A DNA stretch of 64,000 nucleotides from CALACW01 sp963627915 (lineage in GTDB: Bacteria > Bacillota > Clostridia > Oscillospirales > Acutalibacteraceae), in contig CAVGCY010000033.1 in assembly GCA_963627915.1 (NCBI GenBank), positions 1 to 64,000 of the forward strand. The letters run 5' to 3'. Position numbers and translations under genes: made by a program. Shown in pieces: positions 26,883 through 35,651 of this stretch. Numbering within the stretch: position 1 is the stretch's first letter; every line of letters starts with the position of its first letter. Under the pieces are notes generated by a model that did not search any database, was not told the DNA's origin, and saw nothing but the letters and a program-made list of their open reading frames with translations.

Positions 26883-27467
26883 TCAATCACGGTTTTTGAT
26901 AACTCTGTCAATCAGCCCGTAATCCATTGCCTCCTGAGCGGTCATATAATTATCACGCTCGGTGTCACGTTTAATATCATCAATACTTCTGCCGGTATTC
27001 TCGGCAAGAATATTATTAAGATTTTCTCTGATTTTTAAAATCTGTGTTGCAACAATCTCAATTTCCGTTGCCTGTCCCTGAGCTCCGCCCAAAGGCTGGT
27101 GTATCATAATTTGACTGTTGGGAAGAGCAAATCTCTTGCCCTTTGCACCCGAGGAAAGCAAAAACGCACCCATACTCGCCGCCATACCCATGCAGATAGT
27201 GGAAACGTCGCATTTGATGTACTGCATCGTATCGTATATTGCAAAGCCTGCGGAAACGGATCCGCCGGGACTGTTAATATAAAGACTTATGTCCTTTTCC
27301 GCGTCCTGTCCCTCAAGAAACAAAAGCTGAGCAACAACAAGACTTGCGGTCGCGTCGTTAACCTCGTCGGAAAGAACTATTATTCTGTCATTTAAGAGGC
27401 GTGAGAAAATATCGTATGCTCTCTCTCCCCTGTTTGTCTGTTCTATAACGGTAGGTACCAATGCCAT
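26883..27467 (-). CDS. clpP: ATP-dependent Clp protease proteolytic subunit
   Basis: 194 residues, standard ClpP. Catalytic Ser in GMAASMGAF, His in MIHQPLGG and the downstream Asp of the triad (RDTERDNYM) are present. It forms the tetradecameric serine protease chamber used with ClpX. AAAGGAGG ribosome-binding site. A 14-base palindrome TGTCATTATTGACA (27494-27507) lies between tig and clpP, function unknown; there is no CtsR-type heptad operator. Confidence 0.96.
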   Translation of the reverse strand: MALVPTVIEQTNRGERAYDIFSRLLNDRIIVLSDEVNDATASLVVAQLLFLEGQDAEKDISLYINSPGGSVSAGFAIYDTMQYIKCDVSTICMGMAASMGAFLLSSGAKGKRFALPNSQIMIHQPLGGAQGQATEIEIVATQILKIRENLNNILAENTGRSIDDIKRDTERDNYMTAQEAMDYGLIDRVIKNRD

Positions 27468-27540
27468 AGAATTCAGCCTCCTTTTATTTCATATGTCATT
27501 ATTGACACAATTAAGAGGATATAATCACCGAATAGGAATA

Positions 27541-28908
27541 TTATTCCTCAGTCTTGGTTTCTTCCTCTGCGCTCTTAGCTTCTGTTTCGGCTGCCGCCTT
27601 TTTCTTCGTTATTCTCTTAGCGGCAGATTTCTTAACCTTAGCGGCGGAAACAACAGCGTCGATAGCTTTACGATTGGCGATATCCCCCTTAACGGTATCT
27701 TCGGAAACAGCCTTCTTTATATCTTCAATTTTCATCTGATACGCATCGGCGAACTTCTGATACTCTGCGTTAAGATCATCCTCTGTAACCTCAATGCCCT
27801 CAAGTTGTGCAATCTTTTCAAGCGCAAGCATAATCTTGACGTCCTTAAGAGCCTTATCTTTATAGGAATCACGGAACGCTTCCATAGTCATACCGGTATA
27901 CTGAAGGTATGTATCGAGATTCATGCCCTGCATCTGAAGTCTGTAATTAAATTCGTTTGCCGCGTCGTCAATTGCCTTTTCAACCATAGCGTCGGGAATC
28001 TCGGCTTTGACAAGCTCTGCAACCATATCGAGAAGTTTATTCTCAAACGCTCTGTCAGCGTTTTTCTGTTTGTTGTCAAGAATGGATTTTTTAAGATCGT
28101 CTTTATATTCCGCGATAGTATCAAACTCGCTTACGTCCTTTGCGAAATCATCGTCAGCCTCGGGAATTTCCTTATATTTAATCTCGTGGAGCTTTACCTT
28201 AAACACTGCGGGCTTGCCTGCAAGAGATTCCTCGCCGTACTCTTCGGGGAACGAAACGTTAACGTCAAATTCTTCGTCAATATTATGACCGATTATCTGA
28301 TCCTCAAATCCGGGGATAAACTGACCGCTTCCTATTTCAAGCTCGTAACCCTCGGCTTTTCCGCCATCAAATGCGACGCCGTCCGCGAATCCTTCAAAAT
28401 CAATGGTAACGATATCGCCGTTCTCGACAGCTCTGTCCTCTACGGGAATAATTCTTGCATTTTCCTCAAGTTTACGATTAAGAGCGCCGTCAACCTCTTC
28501 GTCCGAAACGGCAACGGTTTCCTTTTCTGCCTTAAGTCCCTTATATTCTCCCAACTCAATCTCAGGCTTAACGGTAACCTTGCAAACAAGCTCAACGCCG
28601 TCCTTGCCGATTGCCTTAATATCAAAATCAAAAGGATGATCTACCGGCTCGATTCCTGATTCCTTGACTGCGTCGGAATAAACCTCGGGGAATGCTATAT
28701 CGAGCGCATCTTCATAAAATACGCCTTCTCCGTAATACTTCTCAATAAACGCCTTGGGGGCTTTGCCTTTTCTGAATCCCGGAACCTGGATTCTGTTTTT
28801 TTCGCGGTTGAACGCTTTATCGTTTGCCTTTGCAAACGTATCCGCGTCGATGGAAAGTTCAAGAGTATATACGTTTGTATCTGTCTTGTTCGCTGATTTT
28901 AAGCTCAT
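27541..28908 (-). CDS. tig: Trigger factor
   Basis: 455 residues: an N-terminal ribosome-binding domain with the signature GFRKGKAPK (about 46-54), a central FKBP-type PPIase domain (about 160-245, DFEGFADG, PGFEDQIIG) and a C-terminal helical chaperone domain with a Lys/Glu/Ala-rich tail. It binds nascent chains at the ribosome exit. First gene of the tig-clpP-clpX cluster. Its ribosome-binding site AGGAGG is preceded by a small CCCTGA/TCAGGG hairpin. Confidence 0.95.
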   Translation of the reverse strand: MSLKSANKTDTNVYTLELSIDADTFAKANDKAFNREKNRIQVPGFRKGKAPKAFIEKYYGEGVFYEDALDIAFPEVYSDAVKESGIEPVDHPFDFDIKAIGKDGVELVCKVTVKPEIELGEYKGLKAEKETVAVSDEEVDGALNRKLEENARIIPVEDRAVENGDIVTIDFEGFADGVAFDGGKAEGYELEIGSGQFIPGFEDQIIGHNIDEEFDVNVSFPEEYGEESLAGKPAVFKVKLHEIKYKEIPEADDDFAKDVSEFDTIAEYKDDLKKSILDNKQKNADRAFENKLLDMVAELVKAEIPDAMVEKAIDDAANEFNYRLQMQGMNLDTYLQYTGMTMEAFRDSYKDKALKDVKIMLALEKIAQLEGIEVTEDDLNAEYQKFADAYQMKIEDIKKAVSEDTVKGDIANRKAIDAVVSAAKVKKSAAKRITKKKAAAETEAKSAEEETKTEE

Positions 28909-29026
28909 ATTGAAAAATCCTCCTGTCCCTGAAATCAGGGATATATTTTAACTTATGTATTATAACAGATAAAATAAAATTTTTCCACTGTTATTTAAAA
29001 AAAATCGACGTAAATGCAAGGCACGC

Positions 29027-29719
29027 TTAAAATTTTTCTATCAATTTTGGACAAAATGAAAGAAAATCGGCTGAAATTAATCCGAATTTAATTAAATCCG
29101 ATTCAAAAGACGCATACTGAGCGGTACGCTGTGCATGAAGGTGTCCGAAATAACACCGTTTAATTTTGTACTCACGAAGCACTGAATAAATTTCCTCGCA
29201 TTTTTCATTAAACGATATCGGCGGATAGTGAAGAAAAACCACAGGTTCTCCGCCAAGCACGATTCCCGCTTCAATGCTCGTGCGAAGTCTTTGAGCCTCT
29301 CTCAATATCGTTTTTTTGTCGGTTTCACTCTCAGCGTCAAAAAACCATCCGCGAGTACCGCACACGGATATATCGCCTGCCATGTAAGCATTGTTATATA
29401 ATATTTTTATCGAATTAAAATTATTGTCGGTTAAATACGCATTCATTTTTTTCATCGTATTCCACCAGTAATCATGATTGCCTTTTATAATTATCTTATT
29501 TCCGTTTAAACTGTTTATAAAGTTAAAATCGGCATAACATTCTTCAAGCTTCATTGCCCATGAGATATCACCCGCAAGCACAACCGTATCATTATCGGAA
29601 ACAACAGAGTTCCAGTTCTTTTCAAGCCTCTTTACGTAATCGCTCCATCCGTAAAAAACATCCATGGGTTTATCCGTTCCCAAAGACAGATGAGTATCAC
29701 CCAATGCAAACAAAGACAT
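29027..29719 (-). CDS. Cytoplasmic calcineurin-like metallophosphoesterase (COG1768-like)
   Basis: 230 residues. Metal-binding motifs in order: LGDTHLS (Asp and His), LAGDISWA, IKGNHDYWW, FLHYPP and FGHLHA. No signal peptide, so it acts inside the cell, unlike the three secreted or membrane phosphoesterases elsewhere in the window. The start is the ATG at 29719 with GGAGG seven bases upstream; a GTG directly before it is too close to the ribosome-binding site. The substrate is unknown. Monocistronic, divergent from the DUF1540 gene. Confidence 0.82.
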   Translation of the reverse strand: MSLFALGDTHLSLGTDKPMDVFYGWSDYVKRLEKNWNSVVSDNDTVVLAGDISWAMKLEECYADFNFINSLNGNKIIIKGNHDYWWNTMKKMNAYLTDNNFNSIKILYNNAYMAGDISVCGTRGWFFDAESETDKKTILREAQRLRTSIEAGIVLGGEPVVFLHYPPISFNEKCEEIYSVLREYKIKRCYFGHLHAQRTAQYASFESDLIKFGLISADFLSFCPKLIEKF

Positions 29720-29811
29720 CACAAAAGCCTCCTTTTTCTGAATAATAAAAAGTTCCGAGGGTACAATAAAGCCAAGAGTACTCTTTAATATATATCAACG
29801 GTGATGAAAAA

Positions 29812-29991
29812 ATGGATAAGAAAATCAAGGAAGTCGAAAACATTAAATGCGACGCTCGCAACTGCGTCTATCACACAGGCGAATGTTCCTGTATGGCGGG
29901 AAGCATCCATGTAGGCAGTCACGACGCATGTTCATGCGGCGAAACAAAATGCTCTACCTTTGAATTAAACAAAGACGCGCATTTATTCTGA
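29812..29991 (+). CDS. DUF1540 cysteine-rich small protein
   Basis: 59 residues with seven cysteines in the DUF1540 arrangement: an IKCDARNCVYH segment, then GECSC, an A-x-x-I-x-V strand, ACSCGET and KCSTF. The pattern suggests a small metal-binding protein. The family is common in spore-forming Clostridia, with no proven function. A weak ribosome-binding site (GGTGAT) lies six bases before the ATG, and a strong terminator follows. It is too short for many gene finders and divergent from the neighbouring phosphoesterase. Confidence 0.82.
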   Translation: MDKKIKEVENIKCDARNCVYHTGECSCMAGSIHVGSHDACSCGETKCSTFELNKDAHLF

Positions 29992-30006
29992 TTTCAAACC
30001 GAAAAA

Positions 30007-30044
30007 GCGGGTGGAAGTAAGCTTATCCACCCGCCGATTTTTTT
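30007..30044 (+). terminator. Terminator of the DUF1540 gene (also usable by thrC)
   Basis: GCGGGTGGA / TCCACCCGC stem with a 10-base loop, then CGATTTTTTT. A run of T on the minus side (CTTTTTCGG) suits thrC as well. Confidence 0.8.
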
Positions 30045-30082
30045 ATCGGAGCAAAACTATGCTTTGAAACGTTTATATCGAA

Positions 30083-31585
30083 TTATATTCCGAGCATGTC
30101 AAATACCACTTTTCGCATACTGTCGGAATCCTTTTCGCAAACAAGGTCAAATCTGACCTTTTTGTTTTTAAGTCCGGAAAGCTGTTCGGGAGCTTTAATA
30201 CCCGTATATTCCTCAAGCTCATGAACCATGTCAAATTCATTGTCGGATTCAATATTGCCGTTCTTTAAAGCCCCAAGCACACTGTGAGAAAACTTATACG
30301 GACTTGCGGTAGACGCAATAACAACAGGCGTTTTATCTCCGAACGAATTAATATAATCCTCGCATACTTTTATGGCAACCGCCGTATGAGTATCGGAAAG
30401 GTATCCGTACTTATCGTACGTGTTTTTAATTGTTTCCTCGGTCTGAGCGTCATCACAGCATCCGCAGGAATAAACGCTCTTTATTTTATTGAGAACTTCG
30501 TCGGTTACTTTGTATTTTCCCGTTTCTTTCAAAGAAGCGAATATATCTCTTATCGATTTATCGTCATAATCGTAAAGAGAAAAAAGGAGTCTTTCGAGAT
30601 TTGACGAAATAAGAATATCCATTGACGGAGAAATTGTCGTATAGAAATCTCTGTTCTTATCGTAAACTCCGGTTGTAATAAAATCAGTGAGAATATTATT
30701 TTTATTTGAAGCGCATATAAGCCGTGAAACGGGAAGTCCCATATTTTTAGCATAGTTTGCGGCCAATATATTACCGAAGTTGCCCGTAGGAACGACAATG
30801 TTAATTTTATCGCCGAGCTTTATTCTGCCCTGCTTGATAAGATCGCAATAGGCAGAGAAATAATAAACTATCTGCGGAACGAGTCTGCCCCAGTTTATTG
30901 AATTGGCAGAAGAAAAAACAAGAGAGTTTTCCTCAAATTTTTCTTTTATTTCCTTGTCCGTGAATATTGTCTTTACTCCGGTCTGAGCGTCGTCGAAATT
31001 TCCGTTTATTGCACAGACCCCGACATTGCCGCCCGACTGCGTACACATTTGAAGTCTCTGCATGGGACTTACGCCGTTATTAGGATAGAAAACAAGTATT
31101 TTCGTCTTATCAACATCACAGAATCCCTCGAGAGCCGCTTTGCCGGTATCGCCCGAAGTAGCGACGAGAATAACAATTTCCTTATTATCAAGCGTTTTCT
31201 TCGCGGCTCCGGTAAGCAGATGAGGAAGAAGCTGCAGCGCCATATCCTTAAACGCGCACGTCGGTCCCTTCCATAATTCAAGAATGTTAACGTTATCATG
31301 AAGATTAACTACGGGAGCAACGTCATCGGATGAAAACTTACCGTCCGCATACGCTCCCTCCACAAACGACGAAACCTCATCGGGAGTGAAATCCGTAAGA
31401 TAAAGCGAAAGAATTTTTTTCGCCCGCTGTTTATATGAATCATTAACCATTGAATTTATAAAATCGAGATTCGTCTCCGGAATTTCACACGGGACAAAAA
31501 GTCCTCCCTCTTTGGATATTCCGGACGTTACCGCCTCGGCGGATGTAACTTTTAATAAATTGTCTCTCGTTGAAGTATATAACAT
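30083..31585 (-). CDS. thrC: Threonine synthase
   Basis: 500 residues, the long form of ThrC. The PLP lysine is in TCAFKDMALQ (about residue 113) and the phosphate-binding ATSGDTGKAA loop follows; PNNGVSPMQRLQM and VPTGNFGN are further family motifs. It converts O-phospho-L-homoserine to L-threonine. No hom or thrB is adjacent. Monocistronic, with its own promoter. Confidence 0.94.
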   Translation of the reverse strand: MLYTSTRDNLLKVTSAEAVTSGISKEGGLFVPCEIPETNLDFINSMVNDSYKQRAKKILSLYLTDFTPDEVSSFVEGAYADGKFSSDDVAPVVNLHDNVNILELWKGPTCAFKDMALQLLPHLLTGAAKKTLDNKEIVILVATSGDTGKAALEGFCDVDKTKILVFYPNNGVSPMQRLQMCTQSGGNVGVCAINGNFDDAQTGVKTIFTDKEIKEKFEENSLVFSSANSINWGRLVPQIVYYFSAYCDLIKQGRIKLGDKINIVVPTGNFGNILAANYAKNMGLPVSRLICASNKNNILTDFITTGVYDKNRDFYTTISPSMDILISSNLERLLFSLYDYDDKSIRDIFASLKETGKYKVTDEVLNKIKSVYSCGCCDDAQTEETIKNTYDKYGYLSDTHTAVAIKVCEDYINSFGDKTPVVIASTASPYKFSHSVLGALKNGNIESDNEFDMVHELEEYTGIKAPEQLSGLKNKKVRFDLVCEKDSDSMRKVVFDMLGI

Positions 31586-31614
31586 GGTTTTACCCTCACT
31601 TTCAATCTGGTGCT

Positions 31615-31643
31615 ATTATATCAAATAGAATCCGCAATGTAAA
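31615..31643 (-). promoter_or_regulatory. Promoter of thrC
   Basis: Minus-strand TTTACA, 17-base spacer, TATAAT, 30 bases before the start codon. The leader is too short for a T-box. Confidence 0.7.
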
Positions 31644-31653
31644 CATCATTTTT

Positions 31654-32019
31654 TTAAAATGTGTTTTTTATATGATTAATAACATATTTATCGTCGGTTT
31701 CTATCTCAACCTCTACAATATCGAATCTGCTCGGCATTTCAAATTTATATTTTGATCTGAAATATGCCGCCGTATTTTTAATATTTTCCTCTTTTTCCTT
31801 GTCAACCGCATATGCCGGCGGAAGCATTCCTCCCGTTTTTCTTGTCTTAACTTCTATAAAACACAGCCATTCATTGTCTGTCGCTATAATATCGATTTCG
31901 CCGGTCGAGGAGGAGTAATTTCCGGAAATGATATAATAACCATTTTTTCTGAGATATACTACTGCGAGATGCTCTCCGAGAGCTCCCAGGCGAAGATGTT
32001 CAGGCATCATTTTTTTCAC
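31654..32019 (-). CDS. yraN: YraN/UPF0102 family putative endonuclease
   Basis: 121 residues, standard length. The PD-(D/E)xK-like core has LGALGEHLAV, STGEIDIIA (Asp) and LCFIEVKTRK (Glu-x-Lys). The family has a restriction-endonuclease-like fold but no settled function. It overlaps rnhB by 20 bases and is the last gene of the rplS-lepB-ylqF-rnhB-yraN cluster, an arrangement conserved in many bacteria. Confidence 0.88.
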   Translation of the reverse strand: MKKMMPEHLRLGALGEHLAVVYLRKNGYYIISGNYSSSTGEIDIIATDNEWLCFIEVKTRKTGGMLPPAYAVDKEKEENIKNTAAYFRSKYKFEMPSRFDIVEVEIETDDKYVINHIKNTF

Positions 32020-32611
32020 CCGTTATTTTCTTTAAAAACGAGCGTCTGTGAACGGGAGAAATACCGTATTCCCTTATAAGCTCGTAATGAAGCGCCGTCG
32101 GATATCCTTTATGCTTTGAAAACCGATACTGAGGATATTGTTTGTCAAGCTCTTTCATGTACCGGTCACGGCTTACCTTTGCAAGAATCGAAGCGGCGGC
32201 TATTGAAATAGACTTGGAGTCGCCTTTTACTATCGTATATTCCTTAATTCCCGTGTGAGGTTCGCGGTTGCCGTCAACAAGAGCGAGTTCGGGTTTTACG
32301 CTAAGCTTTTCAACAGCGCGCTTCATTGCCAAAAACGCCGCGTTAAGAATATTTAATTCATCTATTTCCGTTTCGTCAGCCATTCCGATTCCGTAAGATA
32401 CGGCATTTTCGCATATTAAATCAAAAAGTGCGTCCCTCTTTTTTTCGGATAACTTTTTTGAATCGTTTATGCCTATATCCTCAAGCCCCTCGGGCAATAT
32501 AACCGCCGCGGCAAAAACCGGACCTGCAAGAGGTCCCCTGCCGGCCTCGTCTATTCCGCATACAACGTCAAAACCGTTTTCGTGAGCCAGATGTTCAAAT
32601 TCATACGTCAT
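32000..32611 (-). CDS. rnhB: Ribonuclease HII
   Basis: 203 residues. The catalytic Asp-Glu pair lies in GIDEAGRGPLAGPV near residue 20, with further Asp residues in LALVDGNR and at AAASILAKVSRD. It removes RNA from RNA-DNA hybrids and single misincorporated ribonucleotides. Its start overlaps the ylqF stop by four bases. Confidence 0.95.
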   Translation of the reverse strand: MTYEFEHLAHENGFDVVCGIDEAGRGPLAGPVFAAAVILPEGLEDIGINDSKKLSEKKRDALFDLICENAVSYGIGMADETEIDELNILNAAFLAMKRAVEKLSVKPELALVDGNREPHTGIKEYTIVKGDSKSISIAAASILAKVSRDRYMKELDKQYPQYRFSKHKGYPTALHYELIREYGISPVHRRSFLKKITGEKNDA

Positions 32612-33486
32612 TTTTCAATGTCCTCCGGTAATTCAAACGTTATTTTTCCGAGCAAGCCCGCTCGGTATTCATCAAGAACCGCAACGGCGGCGCGTTCCGT
32701 ATTAACCTCCCCGCCGGAAATCAGCATTCCGCGTTTTCTGCCTATCATTTCGAGTATTTCATATGACTGCGCGTGTTCAAAATCCTTTATCTTATATCTC
32801 TCGGCAAGTCTTTCGGGATAATTCTTTTTCATAGCGTCAAGGAAACGGCATACAAGTATTTCCATATCGAGTATCTGATCCTTTACTCCGCCCGTAAACG
32901 CCAGCCTGTCGCCTACTTCAGGGTCGTCAAATTTAGGCCATAAAACGCCGGGAGTATCAAGAAGCTCTATTCCGCCGCCAATTACAAACCACTGATTATT
33001 TCTTGTAACACCGGCTCTGTCCTCAACTTTTGCCTTTCCTCCCGCACCCATTTTATTAACAAAAGACGATTTTCCCGTGTTCGGGATTCCGATAACCATA
33101 ATACGAAGAGTTTTCCCCTTCATTCCCTTGTCTTCATTCTGTTTGATTTTATCCTTCAAAACCTCTCTTACAAGAGGTCTGAACGCGTTAAGCCCTCTGC
33201 CCGTACGGCAGTCAACCGCAAGAGCCGGAGAACCGAGCGAATCATAATATTTAATCCATTCCGCGGTGGCTCTTTCATCCGCAAGATCAGCTTTATTAAG
33301 CAAAACTATCTTTGGTTTGCCCTCGGTTATTTCGTCTATTTCGGGATTTAGGCTGCTTATCGGTATACGAGAATCAAGCAGCATCGTTACGGCATCGACA
33401 TTTTTCAGCTGTTCTTTTATAAGCCGACGCGTTTTTGCCATGTGTCCCGGAAACCACTGTATTACCTGTTTTTGCTGATCTGCCAT
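32608..33486 (-). CDS. ylqF: Ribosome biogenesis GTPase YlqF/RbgA
   Basis: 292 residues with circularly permuted GTPase motifs: G4 LLNKADL precedes G1 GIPNTGKSS and G3 DTPGVLWPK. The N-terminal WFPGHMAKTRR is the family hallmark. RbgA acts late in 50S subunit assembly. A hairpin terminator lies between it and lepB upstream, so it may be partly independent of the lepB transcript. Confidence 0.95.
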   Translation of the reverse strand: MADQQKQVIQWFPGHMAKTRRLIKEQLKNVDAVTMLLDSRIPISSLNPEIDEITEGKPKIVLLNKADLADERATAEWIKYYDSLGSPALAVDCRTGRGLNAFRPLVREVLKDKIKQNEDKGMKGKTLRIMVIGIPNTGKSSFVNKMGAGGKAKVEDRAGVTRNNQWFVIGGGIELLDTPGVLWPKFDDPEVGDRLAFTGGVKDQILDMEILVCRFLDAMKKNYPERLAERYKIKDFEHAQSYEILEMIGRKRGMLISGGEVNTERAAVAVLDEYRAGLLGKITFELPEDIEK

Positions 33487-33509
33487 AAATACATACCTCT
33501 CTTATAACC

Positions 33510-33547
33510 AAAAAAAAGACGGAAACCGAAAGCCGATTTACCGTCTT
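33510..33547 (-). terminator. Terminator after lepB
   Basis: Minus-strand AAGACGG / CCGTCTT stem with an inner AAATCGG/TCGGTTT-type pairing, followed by seven or more T. Confidence 0.75.
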
Positions 33548-33575
33548 GCAAACAAAATATTAAAATGTACTTTAT

Positions 33576-34136
33576 TTATCCGGCGGTTTTGCCTATTGAC
33601 TTAAAACTTTCATAAATATCAAAGTTTCCGAACGGGAACAGTCTGCCGTAAACCCTGCCGAGAATATATCTCTCGTCAATCTGCCCTATGAGATTTGAAC
33701 GACTGTCCGTCGAAGCGTTTCTGTTATCTCCCATAACGAAGACCTTGCCCTTTTCGACTGTAATCGGTCCGTCAAAATCCTCCCGTGTATTTGTCGGACA
33801 GTTTGTATACGGTTCGTCAAGAGCATTTCCGTCAACATAGACGATACCCGCGTCAAAATCGATATCGATAGTCTGCCCCTCGGTTGCAATAACGCGCTTT
33901 ACGATAGGCTTGTGCAGCGCATTCGGCTGAACGACGATAACAACGTCGCCGTAATCATAATGCGTACTTCCCGCAGAAACCATAAGCCAATCTCCGTGAT
34001 GTAATGTTGGAACCATGGAGGTTCCGTCAACTCCGACCAATCTGAATACGCACGAAAAGAGAATTATAATCGTAATAATAGACGACATAACAACCGAAGC
34101 AAATTCGTAAATATTTTCTACAATTTTTTTTCGCAT
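33576..34136 (-). CDS. lepB: Signal peptidase I
   Basis: 186 residues, the short Gram-positive (SipS-like) form. One N-terminal transmembrane helix (about 10-33) anchors it. The catalytic Ser is in DGTSMVPTL (about 37-45) and the catalytic Lys in IVKRVIATEG; box E is GDNRNASTDSR. It removes signal peptides from exported proteins, of which this window encodes several. It sits between rplS and ylqF. Confidence 0.94.
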   Translation of the reverse strand: MRKKIVENIYEFASVVMSSIITIIILFSCVFRLVGVDGTSMVPTLHHGDWLMVSAGSTHYDYGDVVIVVQPNALHKPIVKRVIATEGQTIDIDFDAGIVYVDGNALDEPYTNCPTNTREDFDGPITVEKGKVFVMGDNRNASTDSRSNLIGQIDERYILGRVYGRLFPFGNFDIYESFKSIGKTAG

Positions 34137-34476
34137 AATGAAACACCTGATTTTAGATAAAAAACAAACAAAAGGCTATCGCGCTATGTAACCCCTAAAA
34201 GCTTACATCAGTACTGCCGATACGGTTGTGTTTATTAACAGAGAAATAAAACGCATATAAAAACGCATATAATCAGACTCATGTCGAATATAGGTACAAT
34301 GCTAATCACAACCGGGCAAAACAACAATTGTAAAATTTTAGGCGATACAGAGAACTCGCATCTGCGCTATAAAACAAACGTTGCCGGCAAAAGCAGATTA
34401 TAAAACTCTGCCCGACATCTGAAGGACTTCAATAAGCCGAAAGGGCACCTGCGCCCCCTCGGCCGATATCCGAAAA
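34137..34476 (-). other. Intergenic region between lepB and rplS
   Basis: 340 bases without a gene. Bases 34430-34462 form an imperfect GC-rich hairpin (GCCGA..GGGC / GCCC..TCGGC, two mismatches), perhaps the rplS terminator, though no T-run follows. A 10-base palindrome GAAGGACTTC lies at 34421-34430. A tandem copy of ACGCATATAA at 34251-34273 has no evident role. The lepB promoter should be here but I could not place it with confidence. Confidence 0.4.
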
Positions 34477-34821
34477 TTATTTAACCAACTCTTTAACCTT
34501 AGCGGCCTTACCGACTCTTGAACGAAGATAATAAAGCTTGGCTCTGCGTACCTTACCGTATCTGACAGTCTCAACCTTGGCAACGTTGGGCGAATGAACG
34601 GGGAAAACCCTCTCTACGCCTACGCCGTAAGAAACTCGTCTTACAGTAAATGTTTCGCTGATTCCGCTACCCTTGCGAGCTATAACGGTTCCTTCGAATA
34701 CCTGAATTCTTTCCTTCTCTCCCTCACGGATTTTAACATGTACCTTAACGGTATCGCCGACCGTGATAACGGGAGGCTCAGTCTTGATGGAATCCTGAGC
34801 AATCATTTTTAATGCGTCCAT
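34477..34821 (-). CDS. rplS: 50S ribosomal protein L19
   Basis: 114 residues, standard L19. Signature segments: IREGEKERIQVFEGTVIARKGSGISETFTVRR, then GVERVFPVHSPNV and KLYYLR. It lies at the 30S-50S interface. A structured leader and a good promoter precede it. Confidence 0.97.
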   Translation of the reverse strand: MDALKMIAQDSIKTEPPVITVGDTVKVHVKIREGEKERIQVFEGTVIARKGSGISETFTVRRVSYGVGVERVFPVHSPNVAKVETVRYGKVRRAKLYYLRSRVGKAAKVKELVK

Positions 34822-34949
34822 AATTTACCTCCTGAATTTTCAGCCGTTCTTAACGTGATATAAACGCGACAGAGGACCGACCGCTTTAATGTACGCTGCG
34901 TATCATTAACCGCCGTCCGAACAGGATATGCCCGAACGCACATGAACAC
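34822..34949 (-). ncRNA. Structured 5' leader of rplS, candidate L19 autoregulatory leader
   Basis: About 125 bases between the promoter and rplS. On the minus strand TTAATG-A-TACG / CGTA-CATTAA makes a 10-bp hairpin with a bulged A and a three-base loop, enclosed by a GGAC / GTCC pairing and G-rich strands. Firmicutes commonly carry an L19 leader at this place. The match is by position and general fold, not by a checked covariance model. Confidence 0.4.
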
Positions 34950-34955
34950 TGATAT

Positions 34956-34984
34956 ATAATATCATACAAAATTTAGGATTGCAA
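34956..34984 (-). promoter_or_regulatory. Promoter of rplS
   Basis: Minus-strand TTGCAA, 17-base spacer, TATTAT. Confidence 0.6.
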
Positions 34985-34991
34985 GTGTTTT

Positions 34992-35651
34992 TTATCTAAA
35001 ATCGGTTTTGTCGGAAATTAGAAGAGCGTATCTTATCATTGAAACAGGTAAAATATCTTTATTTGTATATGATTTTATCGCAGACATAAGATTAATCGGG
35101 TTGATATTTACCTCATTTGAACACGGAAGCGTAACGTCAATTATTATTTCGTTATTTTCTTTTTTTATCATATAATCCGAAAGTCCCGCGGAAATATCCA
35201 CGGTTTTCATGGTCTTTCTGCCATTTTGCTTGCACGGTTTTTCACATTTAAGCTCACCCGAAGCTATGGCGTCGGCGATTATATCGCATAATCCCGGTTC
35301 ATCGTCAATTTTGATGAGATATTTTGCATACGCAAGAGCGTTTGTCTTGCAGACGGGTTCGGTTATCTCCGTTATTCTCAATCCCGGCGGAAGCTGAGCG
35401 TTTAATGCTGTAATTATTTCACCGTCGGAAATATCGCCTTCAATTCGCATATCCATAGGCTCTTTTACACCCTCAACTCCCAAAGGCATGGGCGCGGGAA
35501 AATTCAAATAAGGATGCGGATTAAATCCCTCTGTGTACCAAAGCGGAATATCCGCCCTTCGAACAGCCCTTGTCATGCATCGCATTGTATCCAGATGCGA
35601 AACAAATCTCAAAAGCCCGATTTTTTCAAACCATACTCTTATGCATCGCAT
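34992..35651 (-). CDS. TIGR03936/DUF2344 radical SAM-associated protein
   Basis: 219 residues. The N-terminus has the family pattern R.WFEKIGLLRFVSHLD and then AD.PLWYTEGFNPHP..NFPAPMPLGVEG. In many Clostridia this domain is fused to, or encoded directly after, a B12-binding radical SAM protein (TIGR03960), exactly as here, where the genes overlap by 26 bases. It contains no FeS motif of its own. The substrate is unknown; the frequent position beside L21/RNase E or L19 genes hints at an RNA- or ribosome-related role, which is inference. Confidence 0.85.
   Translation of the reverse strand: MRCIRVWFEKIGLLRFVSHLDTMRCMTRAVRRADIPLWYTEGFNPHPYLNFPAPMPLGVEGVKEPMDMRIEGDISDGEIITALNAQLPPGLRITEITEPVCKTNALAYAKYLIKIDDEPGLCDIIADAIASGELKCEKPCKQNGRKTMKTVDISAGLSDYMIKKENNEIIIDVTLPCSNEVNINPINLMSAIKSYTNKDILPVSMIRYALLISDKTDFR

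Noticed and set aside
27494..27507. Palindrome TGTCATTATTGACA between tig and clpP as a heat-shock operator
   Set aside because: It matches neither the CtsR nor the CIRCE consensus, and short palindromes are frequent in such sequence.
27493..28659. 388-codon plus-strand ORF antisense to tig
   Set aside because: It is a mirror of the trigger factor gene, with atypical composition (Phe, Cys, Leu-rich), no ribosome-binding site and no family.
31621..31653. T-box before thrC
   Set aside because: Promoter and start codon are only about 30 bases apart, leaving no space for a leader.
34251..34273. Tandem ACGCATATAA as an operator
   Set aside because: Only two copies in AT-rich sequence with no promoter context that I could establish.
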